A stretch of DNA of 64,000 nt from Clostridiales bacterium (GTDB taxonomy: Bacteria; Bacillota; Clostridia; Lachnospirales; Lachnospiraceae), in assembly GCA_021199255.1 (NCBI GenBank), contig JAJQIK010000013.1:29900-93899 (forward strand). Direction: 5' to 3'. Under the pieces are notes generated by a model. The model ran no database searches. It saw nothing but the letters and a program-made list of their open reading frames with translations, and was not told the origin of the DNA. Both the position numbers and the translations under genes were made by a program. Shown piece by piece: positions 25,550-34,135 of this stretch (position 1 is the first letter of the stretch; every line of letters begins with the position of its first letter).

Positions 25550-25843
25550 TTATTTCCGTTTTCCTGATTTCTTCTCCCTGTGTTCCTCCATGGCAGCCTC
25601 CGCGGCGCCGCAGGCTTCTTTGTCCGGCCGCCCGGGAGCGTGTCCCTTGGTATTACCGCTGTAATTGCCGTTATTGCTGCCAATGCCAATACTCACCCCA
25701 TGGGTCAGAGGCGCTGTCAGCAGCCCCAGACAGATACCCGCCAGAAGCAAAACAGCCCCCAGCAGCCAGAAGTCTAATTTACTGAGGGTCATCTCGCCCT
25801 CCACAGCCTTGCATACTTTCTCTTTCCATTCCTTACATGCCAT
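25550..25843 (-). CDS. Small membrane protein between T-box and thrS
   Basis: 97 residues. One strong transmembrane helix (LDFWLLGAVLLLAGICLGLL) lies at about residues 23-42, followed by a Gly/Asn-rich segment (GIGSNNGNYSGNTKGHA) and a charged tail. AAGGAGAG precedes the ATG. Its position means the threonine T-box controls it together with thrS. Function unknown. Confidence 0.72.
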   Translation of the reverse strand: MACKEWKEKVCKAVEGEMTLSKLDFWLLGAVLLLAGICLGLLTAPLTHGVSIGIGSNNGNYSGNTKGHAPGRPDKEACGAAEAAMEEHREKKSGKRK

Positions 25844-25887
25844 ATCATAATCTCTCCTTTCTTTTCCTGCCCTCGTTTCAGTTCCAA

Positions 25888-26122
25888 TAAAAAATCCCCC
25901 GCACTATCTATTGATAATGCAGAGGACGTATCTTTACGCGGTTCCACCTCGCTTGCCCTGCACGCCTGTGACGACTTATCAGAGCCTCTCCTTAAGCTGT
26001 AACGTAAGCCAACGGACCGGATTGGGGCCACTCGGAGTTAGTTTTCAAATGCTTCCGGCAAAGGTGCTTTCAGCGCAGGGCACCTCTCTCTGATACGTTC
26101 CACATTCTACTCTTCTCGTCAA
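25888..26122 (-). ncRNA. T-box riboswitch (threonine)
   Basis: The conserved T-box core GGTGGAACCGCG is at 25937-25948 on the minus strand. It is followed by a terminator stem (CCTCTGCATTATC with GATAGTGCGGGGG, imperfect) and a run of six T. Upstream is a stem I domain with AGAGAG. The likely specifier is ACT, a Thr codon, at 26040-26042 within GAAAACTAACTCC. Uncharged tRNA-Thr would stabilise the antiterminator and turn on thrS. The specifier reading is by eye. The stretch 26123-26220 shows nothing else. Confidence 0.9.
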
Positions 26123-26220
26123 TGTGTTATCTTCATTATTTCACTTTACCCATATTTTATGCCATATCCTCTCAAAAGTAAAGTTTTTGTATAAAATTTC
26201 CGCCTGCCGCCCAGAAGGCC

Positions 26221-26727
26221 TTACGCATTCCTGCCGCAGCACTTCTTGTACTTCTTACCGCTGCCGCAGGGACAGGGATCGTTGGGATAAATCTTCTTAT
26301 CCTTATGGATCGTTGTGGATTCCTTCTGTTCCTTATAGAGACGCTTTCTGGTCTCCTCGTCATAAATATCGTTCCACTCTTCCAGGTCATAGAGCCAGTC
26401 CGCTCCCGCAGCCACCATATTCTTATACAGAAGCTCCTTATCAAATCCGAGATTTACCTTCGTATCCTCTTCCATTTCCTCGATAGGATTCTGGTTCTTT
26501 AAGCTGTCGTTAATACCGTCCAGGAAGCCCGTCATTGTCATAATATCAATATTGAACTTCTCAGCCAGTTCTTTAACCGTTCCTTCTACCACCTCGTCAG
26601 GAGTCTTAAGCAGTTCCGCATAAATCTCCTTTTCCTTCAAAAAATATGCGGACCAGAGTCTTTGCAGATCTCCCTTATTTGCCGTTTCAGAGTAAGCCAT
26701 ATCACGCCATTGTTTTAATAATGCCAT
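26221..26727 (-). CDS. SEC-C motif protein
   Basis: 168 residues. A helical N-terminal region ([19 protein letters not shown]) ends in a C-terminal SEC-C zinc motif ([17 protein letters not shown]), the module also found at the end of SecA. The function of such stand-alone proteins is unknown. The ATG at 26727 is preferred (AGGTGG nine bases upstream) over a TTG two codons earlier. A hairpin lies in its 5' leader. Confidence 0.85.
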   Translation of the reverse strand: MALLKQWRDMAYSETANKGDLQRLWSAYFLKEKEIYAELLKTPDEVVEGTVKELAEKFNIDIMTMTGFLDGINDSLKNQNPIEEMEEDTKVNLGFDKELLYKNMVAAGADWLYDLEEWNDIYDEETRKRLYKEQKESTTIHKDKKIYPNDPCPCGSGKKYKKCCGRNA

Positions 26728-26755
26728 CTTCAAATACCACCTTTTATCCTGTAAT

Positions 26756-26790
26756 ACTGCGGCAGTCCTTTTCAGCTATGCTGCCGCAGT
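26756..26790 (-). promoter_or_regulatory. Leader hairpin upstream of the SEC-C gene
   Basis: ACTGCGGCAG and CTGCCGCAGT form a perfect 10-bp stem with a 15-nt loop, 29 bp before the start codon. Just upstream on the minus strand, TTTACT and TATACT at 17-bp spacing form a plausible promoter, so the stem would sit near the 5' end of the mRNA. There is no U-run after it. Confidence 0.5.
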
Positions 26791-26953
26791 CGATAACTAA
26801 GTATATAACATTTTCTGCAAAAAGTAAATTTTTTTCAAAAAAATGTATATCAAAGTGTATATCTTTTCAAAAGCAGCCCATACTACTAATAGTCAATGGA
26901 CCCCCTCCTTTGATGACTACCAAAGAGAAATTAATACTTATCCTCCCCTAAGG

Positions 26954-26991
26954 AAGCCCCCGGAAAGGCAAAATCAGATTTCCGGGGGCTT
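26954..26991. terminator. Bidirectional terminator
   Basis: AAGCCCCCGGAAA pairs perfectly with TTTCCGGGGGCTT (13 bp, 12-nt loop). The region 26791-27163 contains no gene. It holds this hairpin and, at 27047-27078, TTGACA and TATAAT boxes 20 bp apart, a poorly spaced candidate promoter for the next gene. Confidence 0.75.
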
Positions 26992-27163
26992 TCTGCCGCG
27001 CGCGCTCTTCTACCGCAAGTTTACAAAGCTTGCGCCCATATTTTACTTGACACTTTCCCCGAATTTGTTCAATATAATATGAAAGAAGGAAATTTCTTCC
27101 TACGGCTCCGAAATGGAGATGAATATCATAAACATTTTTGAAGAAAAACAGATGAGGTATCTT

Positions 27164-27508
27164 ATGAATCATACTTCGACAGACTCTGCCAGACCGGATA
27201 AGGAAACAGGAAAAAAAACGCCCAGGCAAATCGGGGCGCTTCTTTGTATCGTACTGCTGGTTGCCATGTATCTGCTTACCCTTGCGGCGGCCTGCATGGA
27301 CTTCCCCGGCTGGGGCAGGCTGTTCGCCGGCTGCCTGCTCATGACCATTGCCCTGCCCATTCTGCTGTGGATATACATCTGGCTCTATGGCGTGTACACT
27401 AAGAAACACACCATGGCGTCTCTGGATATGCTGCACAGCGATGAATCCGCCGGAACCGACAGTGCGCCCGGGGAGGACGCTTCCGGTCAGAAAGCAGACG
27501 CCGGCTGA
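27164..27508 (+). CDS. Small two-helix membrane protein
   Basis: About 114 residues: a polar N-terminus, two membrane helices (IGALLCIVLLVAMYLLTLAA and LFAGCLLMTIALPILLWIYI) and an acidic, Ser/Gly-rich C-terminal tail. The ATG at 27164 is preferred because GAGG lies eight bases upstream; other in-frame ATGs at 27113 and 27152 have weaker sites. Convergent with pdxT. Function unknown. Confidence 0.68.
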   Translation: MNHTSTDSARPDKETGKKTPRQIGALLCIVLLVAMYLLTLAAACMDFPGWGRLFAGCLLMTIALPILLWIYIWLYGVYTKKHTMASLDMLHSDESAGTDSAPGEDASGQKADAG

Positions 27509-27549
27509 CCGTCCCGTAAACCGGGAGACAACCGCTTAACCCTGTAAAA

Positions 27550-28140
27550 TCACGCCCGGCACATCTGCAAAAACATTTCATGAATCCGGTTATCAGAATC
27601 CAGCTCCGGGTGGAAAGCGATTCCCAACTGGTTCCGATAACGCACCGCCACAATATGCCCGTCTACTACAGCCAGTATTTCTACTGCCTGCGCTTCTTCG
27701 GCTTCCTGTACAGACTCAATATACGGCGCCCTGATAAAAGTCATGGGCACACTGCCGATGCCTTTCACCTCCTGCAGCGTATGGAAGCTGCCAAGCTGTC
27801 TGCCGTAGGCATTGCGCTGTACCCGTACCGGCAATGTGCCGAAGTAAGTATGTTCGTCGTTACTCAGCTCCCCAGCCAGCAGAATCAGTCCCGCACAGGT
27901 TCCCAGAACAGGAAGCCCGTTCCTGATCTTCTGCTGCAAAGGAGCCAACAAATCCAGTTCCCGCAGCAATTTCCCCTGCACCGTGCTTTCGCCGCCAGGC
28001 AGGATCAGTCCGTCAAATTCCTGTTCCAGATCAGCCCTTTGGCGCAGCTCGATACACTCCGCGCCCAGCGCTTCCATTCTGTGAATATGTTCCGCAAAGG
28101 CTCCCTGTACGGCAAGCACTGCTATTTTTTTCTTTCCCAT
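27550..28140 (-). CDS. pdxT: Pyridoxal 5'-phosphate synthase glutaminase subunit
   Basis: 196 residues. A class I glutamine amidotransferase that hands ammonia to PdxS. It has AVLAVQGAFAEH, LILPGGEST, the nucleophile Cys in LGTCAGLILLA and the His-x-Glu pair FHPEL near the C-terminus. GAGGG precedes the ATG at 28140. It follows pdxS in a two-gene operon. Confidence 0.96.
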   Translation of the reverse strand: MGKKKIAVLAVQGAFAEHIHRMEALGAECIELRQRADLEQEFDGLILPGGESTVQGKLLRELDLLAPLQQKIRNGLPVLGTCAGLILLAGELSNDEHTYFGTLPVRVQRNAYGRQLGSFHTLQEVKGIGSVPMTFIRAPYIESVQEAEEAQAVEILAVVDGHIVAVRYRNQLGIAFHPELDSDNRIHEMFLQMCRA

Positions 28141-28216
28141 AGCTTCCCTCATTTCGAGGCGTCACAAATTCCTGATGGAATAAATAATTCATCAGAGAAT
28201 TGCTTCCACCTGATCT

Positions 28217-29092
28217 CTATTTGCCGCGCTCCGCCATCAGAAGCTCTATTTCCTGCTCGTTAATGCCGACCATAGCCTCTCCCAGATCCTCGGAAAGCTC
28301 TGCGATTAATTTACTGTCCCGATAGTTCGTGACCGCCTTGACGATCGCCGCGGCACGTTTCTTAGGGTCGCCGGACTTAAAGATACCGGAGCCTACGAAT
28401 ACGCCCTCTGCCCCCAACTGCATCATCAGCGCCGCATCCGCAGGAGTTGCCACGCCGCCCGCCGCGAAATTCACTACCGGGAGCCTGCCGTTGTCATGGA
28501 CATATTCCACTAATTCATAAGGCACAGCCAACTGTTTCGCCTCCTCGAACAGTTCGTCCTCTCTCATGGAGGTGATTCTGGCAATCTCGCTGTTCATCTT
28601 GCGCATATGGCGTACTGCCTGCACCACATCTCCGGTGCCGGGCTCACCCTTGGTACGAATCATGGACGCGCCCTCGTTAATACGGCGAAGAGCCTCGCCT
28701 AAATCCTTCGCGCCGCACACAAAGGGCACCTTAAACTCTCTCTTATTAATGTGATATACATCGTCCGCCGGAGACAACACCTCACTCTCGTCGATATAAT
28801 CAATCTCTATCGCCTCCAGAATCTGCGCCTCTACAAAATGACCAATACGGCACTTGGCCATAACCGGAATCGAAACCGCTTCCTGAATCCCCTTAATCAT
28901 CTTCGGGTCGCTCATTCTGGACACCCCGCCCGCCGCACGGATATCCGCCGGGATTCTCTCTAACGCCATAACCGCGCAGGCTCCCGCTTCCTCAGCGATT
29001 CTCGCCTGCTCCGGGGTGGTGACGTCCATGATAACGCCGCCCTTTAACATCTGCGCCAACTGCTTATTTAATGCGTATCTCTCTTCACTCAT
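28217..29092 (-). CDS. pdxS: Pyridoxal 5'-phosphate synthase subunit PdxS
   Basis: 291 residues, the family length. A TIM-barrel synthase that makes PLP from a pentose phosphate, glyceraldehyde-3-phosphate and ammonia. Motifs: [25 protein letters not shown], the lysine-bearing [16 protein letters not shown], and the C-terminal [19 protein letters not shown] precedes the ATG at 29092. A folded 5' leader lies upstream. Confidence 0.97.
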   Translation of the reverse strand: MSEERYALNKQLAQMLKGGVIMDVTTPEQARIAEEAGACAVMALERIPADIRAAGGVSRMSDPKMIKGIQEAVSIPVMAKCRIGHFVEAQILEAIEIDYIDESEVLSPADDVYHINKREFKVPFVCGAKDLGEALRRINEGASMIRTKGEPGTGDVVQAVRHMRKMNSEIARITSMREDELFEEAKQLAVPYELVEYVHDNGRLPVVNFAAGGVATPADAALMMQLGAEGVFVGSGIFKSGDPKKRAAAIVKAVTNYRDSKLIAELSEDLGEAMVGINEQEIELLMAERGK

Positions 29093-29130
29093 GATTTCCT
29101 CCATTCCGAGGCTTATGCCCCTGCCCATCA

Positions 29131-29196
29131 CACGATCCAGGGAACAGGCTTCCCGAAAGGGGTATCTGTATTTGGCTGCCCCAATACCTGATCGTG
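29131..29196 (-). ncRNA. Structured 5' leader of pdxST
   Basis: CACGATCCAGG (29131-29141) pairs with CCTGATCGTG (29187-29196) with one bulge, closing a 45-nt domain with two internal hairpins: GGGAA/TTCCC over 5 nt and GGGG/CCCC over 16 nt. Upstream on the minus strand a TATAAT box (29218-29223) and TTTAAC at 16-bp spacing suggest a transcript start near 29211. I know of no described leader of this form for pdxST. No terminator or U-run is seen. Confidence 0.45.
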
Positions 29197-29263
29197 CGAC
29201 TCATCATATGTACCAAGATTATATACGCATTATGGCATTGTTAAAATATCCAGTTTTATCATT

Positions 29264-30022
29264 TTAAACCATACCAGTTAGGTCTTTGACTACTTCCCCA
29301 GCGATGATGAGTCCAGCCACCGATGGAACAAACGCCACACTGCCCGGTATCGCCCGCCTTGCCGTACCTTGGCGCCGGGCTTCGGAAGGACAGACGGGTC
29401 TGTCCTCCCAATCCCCGTCCCTATCCTCAATAGGCTTCTTCGGTTCTTCCTCGGAATAAACCACCTTCAGGCGCTTTACGTTACGTTTCTTTAACTCCCT
29501 GCGCATGACCTTCGCCAAAGGGCAGACTTTGGTTTCATAAATATCCGCCACCCGGAACCGGCTTGCATCCAGCTTATTACCGGCTCCCATGCTGCTGATA
29601 ACAGGTATGTTGTTCTCCTGGGCCGTCATAACCAGCCCAATCTTGGCAGTCACGGTATCCACCGCATCTACAATATAATCATACTCCCCAAAGGGAAACT
29701 GTTCCGCGTTTTCCGGCAGAAAAAAGCACTGATACGTCCGCACGGACGCCTCCGGATTAATCTCCTGAATCCGTTCCTTCATTACTTCCGTTTTATATTG
29801 CCCTAGCGTCCTATGGGTGGCAATGATCTGCCTGTTTAGATTCGTCAGGCACACCTTATCGTCGTCGATCAGGTCAAAAGCCCCCACGCCGCTTCTAGCC
29901 AGCGCCTCGCAGACATACCCGCCTACGCCGCCTATGCCGAACACAGCCACGCGGGACGCCCTCAGCCTGTCCATAGCGTCCTTTCCCAACAGGATTTCTG
30001 TTCTGGAAAATTGATTTTGCAT
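29264..30022 (-). CDS. tcdA: tRNA threonylcarbamoyladenosine dehydratase
   Basis: About 252 residues. A ThiF/E1-like enzyme that cyclises t6A37 in tRNA. It has the ATP-binding VFGIGGVGGYVCEALARSGV, DDDKVCLTNLNRQ and DYIVDAVDTVTAKIGL. The C-terminal region carries a family-typical insertion (EEPKKPIEDRDGDWEDRPV) and ends PSVAGLIIAGEVVKDL. The ATG at 30022 has GAGGA five bases upstream. Single gene downstream of the MATE gene. Confidence 0.92.
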   Translation of the reverse strand: MQNQFSRTEILLGKDAMDRLRASRVAVFGIGGVGGYVCEALARSGVGAFDLIDDDKVCLTNLNRQIIATHRTLGQYKTEVMKERIQEINPEASVRTYQCFFLPENAEQFPFGEYDYIVDAVDTVTAKIGLVMTAQENNIPVISSMGAGNKLDASRFRVADIYETKVCPLAKVMRRELKKRNVKRLKVVYSEEEPKKPIEDRDGDWEDRPVCPSEARRQGTARRAIPGSVAFVPSVAGLIIAGEVVKDLTGMV

Positions 30023-30070
30023 AATCGTCCTCATTCCTGAAATTTTATTTAAAATATTTTCCAAAGCCCT

Positions 30071-31420
30071 TTAAATAATTTTGTGCTCCATCCATTTTCC
30101 ATGGAAAAATCTCACGCCAAAGCAAAGACTTCTCACACACCAGTCAATAAACATTCCCATCCAGACGCCCAAAAGCCCCATTCCCATGCTTTTCACAAAG
30201 AACAAGCTTAAGATCACGCGGAAACACCACATACTCAAAATGCTGACCAGCATGGTATATTTGGCGTCGCCTCCCGCCCGGAGTACATTGGGCAGGGTAA
30301 AGCTTGTGGCCCACGCAAAAATGCTGAACACGTCGAAATAGCGGATCACCCGGATACAAAGCGCAGAGGCCTCCCCCGACAGATGGAACCAGCCGGAGAT
30401 CTCCGGAATGAAGAAAAACAGAAGCACATTGGTCACAAACAGCCCTCCCATGGCAATTCCCATCAGGAGATAGGCATAGCCCTTAGCCTGCTTCTTCTCT
30501 CCCGCTCCCAGACATCTTCCAATCACCGGGATCGTCGCAAGCCCCATCGTATTCCCCGGAATATTGGCAATGCCGGAGATGGAATTGGCCACCGCGTTGG
30601 CCGCGATAGCCGCCGTCCCCAGTGTGGATACCAGACTGGATACGCACAGCTTCCCGATCTGGAACATTCCATTCTCCAGTCCCGAAGGAATCCCAATCCC
30701 CAGAATCCGCCTCATCAGATCCCTCTCCGGCTTCAACTGCCTGATGCCATCAATGCGGAGCATATTTTCCTTTCTCTGGGTTTTCAGGAGTATCCATACC
30801 GCCGCAAGCACCCTTCCTGCCAGAGTCGCCGCAGCCGCCCCCAAAACGCCCAGCTTGCAGCCGTAAATCAGAACGGCGTTGCCCACAATATTAATCACAT
30901 TCATGACAAGGCTTGCCTTCATGCTGATTTTACTGTCCCCCTGGGCGCGAAAAATCGCCGCCCCGCCGTTGTATAGGCCGATAAAGGGATAGGAAATGGC
31001 CGTAATATAAAAATAGGTCTGCGCAAAATCCATTACATTGTCGTCAATAGAGCCGAACACCAGACGCAGAATCGGACGCGTAAAAAGTAAAGCAGCCCCC
31101 ATGACCAAAAGGGTGCTGACCGTCAGAATGGAGAAAAGCTGCGCCACGCTCCTTTTGGCAAAGCTTACGTCCTTGTGCCCCAAAAACTGGCTGGTGACCA
31201 CCGCGCCCCCTGTGGCAAGCGCAGACAAAACCTGCGTAATCAGAATATTGATATTATCCACCAGACTGACGCTGGATACCGCCGCTTCGCTGACCCCCGA
31301 CACCATGAAGGTATCCACGAAGCCCATGCTCACGCTCAGAAACTGTTCCAGAAAAAGCGGCCAGATAAGCGCCTGAAGCTGTGCTCTTGTAAAAATCTGG
31401 TTTTCCTTAACATCACTCAT
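30071..31420 (-). CDS. MATE-family multidrug/sodium efflux transporter
   Basis: 449 residues with about twelve membrane helices in two homologous halves. Segments such as LIWPLFLEQFLSVSMGFVDT, ATGGAVVTSQFLGHKD and IPSGLENGMFQIGKLCVSSL match MATE transporters. It would export cationic drugs or metabolites using Na+ or H+; the substrate is not predictable. It follows pta after 68 bp that hold a GC-rich stem (GGGGCG/CGCCCC, about 31444-31467). Confidence 0.92.
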   Translation of the reverse strand: MSDVKENQIFTRAQLQALIWPLFLEQFLSVSMGFVDTFMVSGVSEAAVSSVSLVDNINILITQVLSALATGGAVVTSQFLGHKDVSFAKRSVAQLFSILTVSTLLVMGAALLFTRPILRLVFGSIDDNVMDFAQTYFYITAISYPFIGLYNGGAAIFRAQGDSKISMKASLVMNVINIVGNAVLIYGCKLGVLGAAAATLAGRVLAAVWILLKTQRKENMLRIDGIRQLKPERDLMRRILGIGIPSGLENGMFQIGKLCVSSLVSTLGTAAIAANAVANSISGIANIPGNTMGLATIPVIGRCLGAGEKKQAKGYAYLLMGIAMGGLFVTNVLLFFFIPEISGWFHLSGEASALCIRVIRYFDVFSIFAWATSFTLPNVLRAGGDAKYTMLVSILSMWCFRVILSLFFVKSMGMGLLGVWMGMFIDWCVRSLCFGVRFFHGKWMEHKII

Positions 31421-31488
31421 CGTTTCTTTCCTTTATAACAGATCGGGGCGCCTGTGTAAAGACGCCCCTGCTAAAACCGTTTTCCAAT

Positions 31489-32484
31489 TTAATTTTTCTC
31501 TGCAAGCGCCGCCGTAATGATTGCCATGGAATATACCTCCGCCGCGGTACAGCCTCTTGACAAATCGTTAATCGGAGAGTTAAGCCCTAAAAGAATCGGT
31601 CCGTAAGCCTCAAAATTACCCATTCTCTGCGCGATTTTATAACCGATGTTTCCGGCATTGATATCCGGGAAAATAAAGGTATTGGCGCGTCCCGCCACAT
31701 CTGACTGGGGACATTTCTTAGCCGCCACCTTAGGAGATACCGCCGCATCGAACTGGATTTCACCGGCAATCGGAAGCTCCGGGTTTCTCGCCTTTGTCTT
31801 TGCCGCCGCGTTGCGCATCCGGTCTACGTCTTCGCCATGGCCGGAGCCGTAGGTAGAATAGCTTAAAAACGCCACTTTCGGGTCTACGCCGAACACTCTG
31901 GCGCATTTGACGGTTTCCTCCGCGATTTCCACCAGCTCGTCTTCGGAGGGTTTAATAATAATGCCGCAGTCCCCCATAGCGAGCACTTCGTTTCCGCCGG
32001 TAGCGGAAGGACGAACCAGAATAAAACAGGAGGATACCACCGAATTGCCCGGCTTCGTCTTAATCAACTGCAGCGCCGGCCTTACGGTATCCGCGGTGGA
32101 ATAGGTAGCGCCGCCCAGCAGAGAATCCGCGCGCCCCATCTTCACCAGCATCGTCCCAAAATAGTTGGGCTGCCTTAAAATCTTCCGCGCCTCCTCCGGC
32201 GTCATGCCCTTGCTCTTTCGAAGCTCGCAGAACAGCTCTACCATCTGTTCCATATCCTCATACGCGTCCGGGTCGATAATCTCCGAACCTCTGATGTTGA
32301 AACCGCTGTCCTCCGAAGCCTGATAGATTGCGTCTTCATTCCCAATCAGGATCGGGTGCAGGAAATTGCTGGCAAGCAGCCGGGAAGCAGCCTCTAAGAT
32401 ACGCGCGTCTGTCCCTTCCGTCAGAACAATCGTTTTCGGATTCTTCTTCAAAATATCAATCAACATTCCAAAACCATACGTCAT
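31489..32484 (-). CDS. pta: Phosphate acetyltransferase
   Basis: 331 residues, single PTA_PTB domain (no N-terminal DRTGG part). It converts acetyl-CoA and phosphate to acetyl-phosphate, the step before acetate and ATP by acetate kinase. It has TIVLTEGTDARILEAASRLL, GGATYSTADTVRPALQ and the C-terminal FPDINAGNIGYKIAQR. The ATG at 32484 has GGAGG eight bases upstream. Located 37 bp after eda, it may be transcribed with the uronate genes, linking pyruvate from pectin to acetate. Confidence 0.95.
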   Translation of the reverse strand: MTYGFGMLIDILKKNPKTIVLTEGTDARILEAASRLLASNFLHPILIGNEDAIYQASEDSGFNIRGSEIIDPDAYEDMEQMVELFCELRKSKGMTPEEARKILRQPNYFGTMLVKMGRADSLLGGATYSTADTVRPALQLIKTKPGNSVVSSCFILVRPSATGGNEVLAMGDCGIIIKPSEDELVEIAEETVKCARVFGVDPKVAFLSYSTYGSGHGEDVDRMRNAAAKTKARNPELPIAGEIQFDAAVSPKVAAKKCPQSDVAGRANTFIFPDINAGNIGYKIAQRMGNFEAYGPILLGLNSPINDLSRGCTAAEVYSMAIITAALAEKN

Positions 32485-32521
32485 TATCTTTTCCTCCAAA
32501 TACCATTGTATGGGACTGCTT

Positions 32522-33172
32522 TTATTTATTTTCCTTTACAAGCTTCGCCGCGTCCGCTACTAAGGATTTAATTTCCTCAAACTTGCCCGCTTTAATCAAA
32601 TCGCCCTTTACCATCCAGCTTCCGCCGCAGCAGAAAATCTTATTGGATTTCAAATATTCCACTACATTTGTCGCATTAATGCCGCCCGTAGGCATGAATT
32701 TCACAGCCGGCATAGCCGCGCCGATGGCGTTGATCATTTTCAGGCCGCCGGAGTTTTCCGCCGGGAAAAACTTTACATGATCCAGACCCATTTTCACGGC
32801 CGCCATCACTTCGCTGGGGCTCTGCGTCCCCGGACAAACCGGAATGTCCCTGTCCAGGCAGTACTGCACGATTTCCGCGTCAAAGCCGGGCGCTACCACA
32901 AATTTCGCGCCTGCATTGACCGCTCTGTCTACCTGATCCGTGGTAAGAACCGTACCGGCTCCTACCAGCATATCCGGGAACTTCCCGCTCATGATGCGAA
33001 TCGCTTCCTCCGCCGCGTCTGTCCGGAAGGTGACCTCCGCCGCCGGAAGCCCTCCTTCCATCAACGCCCTGCCAAGCGGTTCCGCATCCCTGGCATCATT
33101 TAACACAACAACCGGAATAATTCCAACTTCTTCAAATTGCTTTAAAACCTTTTCTGTCTTTGCGCTGTTCAT
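32522..33172 (-). CDS. eda: KDPG (2-keto-3-deoxy-6-phosphogluconate) aldolase
   Basis: 216 residues. Splits KDPG into pyruvate and glyceraldehyde-3-phosphate, the last step of uronate breakdown. Motifs: the Glu of EVTFRTDAAEEAI, VGAGTVLTTDQV, and the Schiff-base lysine in LDHVKFFPAENSGG. It follows kduD after 29 bp. Some homologues also cleave KHG. Confidence 0.95.
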   Translation of the reverse strand: MNSAKTEKVLKQFEEVGIIPVVVLNDARDAEPLGRALMEGGLPAAEVTFRTDAAEEAIRIMSGKFPDMLVGAGTVLTTDQVDRAVNAGAKFVVAPGFDAEIVQYCLDRDIPVCPGTQSPSEVMAAVKMGLDHVKFFPAENSGGLKMINAIGAAMPAVKFMPTGGINATNVVEYLKSNKIFCCGGSWMVKGDLIKAGKFEEIKSLVADAAKLVKENK

Positions 33173-33201
33173 TTCAGTATGACCATGCCTTTCCTTTTTA
33201 C

Positions 33202-34053
33202 TTAAATCTGTTCCTCTTCTTCCTCCTGGAACTTGCTTGCGTCCAGATTACTTGGATCCTGTCCGATATAAGCGGAGATACCGCCGTCGATATAAACCAC
33301 CTGTCCATTGATAAAGTCAGACGCCTCGGATGCAAGGAATACGGCCAGACCCTGAAGGTCTTCGGTTCTTCCCCATCTCTGAGCCGGAGTCTTGGAACGG
33401 ATAAAGCGGTCAAACGGATGCATGGAACCGTCCTCCTGCTTTGCGCGAAGAGGCGCTGTCTGAGGCGTTGCGATATAACCGGGTCCAATGGCGTTACATT
33501 GAATGTTATACTGGCCATATTCAGAACAGATATTTCTGGTGAGCATCTTAAGTCCGCCCTTTGCGGCAGCATATGCGGAAACAGTCTCTCTGCCGAACTC
33601 GCTCATCATGGAGCAGGCGTTAATAATCTTACCGCTGCCCTTCTTGATCATGCTCGGAAGAACCGCCTTGGAACAGATGAAGGGACCTGTCAAATCAATA
33701 TTAATCACTGCGTTCCAGTCCTTCAATTCCATCTCTACCATGGGAATCCTCTTGATGATACCCGCGTTGTTTACCAGAATGTCGATGGTTCCAATCTTTT
33801 CCTCCACATCCTTTACAAACGCCTGTACCTGTTCTTCATTGGTAACGTCGCAAACAGCGCCGTATGCCTCGATGCCCTTCTTCTTATATGCCTCAAGGCC
33901 CCTGTCCACCAATTCCTGCTTGATATCATTAAATACAATCTTCGCTCCCACCGACGCAAAAGCCTCCGCATAAGCAAACCCAAGTCCGTAGGAAGCGCCT
34001 GTAACCCATGCCACCTTACCGTTTAACGCGAATTTCTGTAAAAAATCTGTCAT
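33202..34053 (-). CDS. kduD: 2-deoxy-D-gluconate 3-dehydrogenase (KduD-type SDR)
   Basis: 283 residues. A short-chain dehydrogenase with WVTGASYGLGFAYAEAF as the NAD(P) site, NNAGIIKRIP, and the catalytic SAYAAAKGG (Tyr-x3-Lys). It reduces 2,5-diketo-3-deoxygluconate to KDG after KduI. It is some 25-30 residues longer than E. coli KduD, with an acidic C-terminal tail (FQEEEEEQI). Gluconate 5-dehydrogenase is the alternative name; the kduI neighbour favours KduD. Confidence 0.9.
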   Translation of the reverse strand: MTDFLQKFALNGKVAWVTGASYGLGFAYAEAFASVGAKIVFNDIKQELVDRGLEAYKKKGIEAYGAVCDVTNEEQVQAFVKDVEEKIGTIDILVNNAGIIKRIPMVEMELKDWNAVINIDLTGPFICSKAVLPSMIKKGSGKIINACSMMSEFGRETVSAYAAAKGGLKMLTRNICSEYGQYNIQCNAIGPGYIATPQTAPLRAKQEDGSMHPFDRFIRSKTPAQRWGRTEDLQGLAVFLASEASDFINGQVVYIDGGISAYIGQDPSNLDASKFQEEEEEQI

Positions 34054-34096
34054 CTTTGTATCCTCCTCTTATTATTCTTCCCGATCCATTCAGGCA

Positions 34097-34117
34097 ATTG
34101 TGAAGCTTACTCACAAT
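34097..34117. promoter_or_regulatory. Dyad between kduI and kduD
   Basis: ATTGTGA and TCACAAT are perfect inverted arms around AGCTTAC. It lies in the 82-bp gap between the two genes. It may be an operator or an mRNA stem; no promoter boxes or U-run are evident. Confidence 0.35.
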
Positions 34118-34135
34118 GCCATGTCAATTGTGCAA

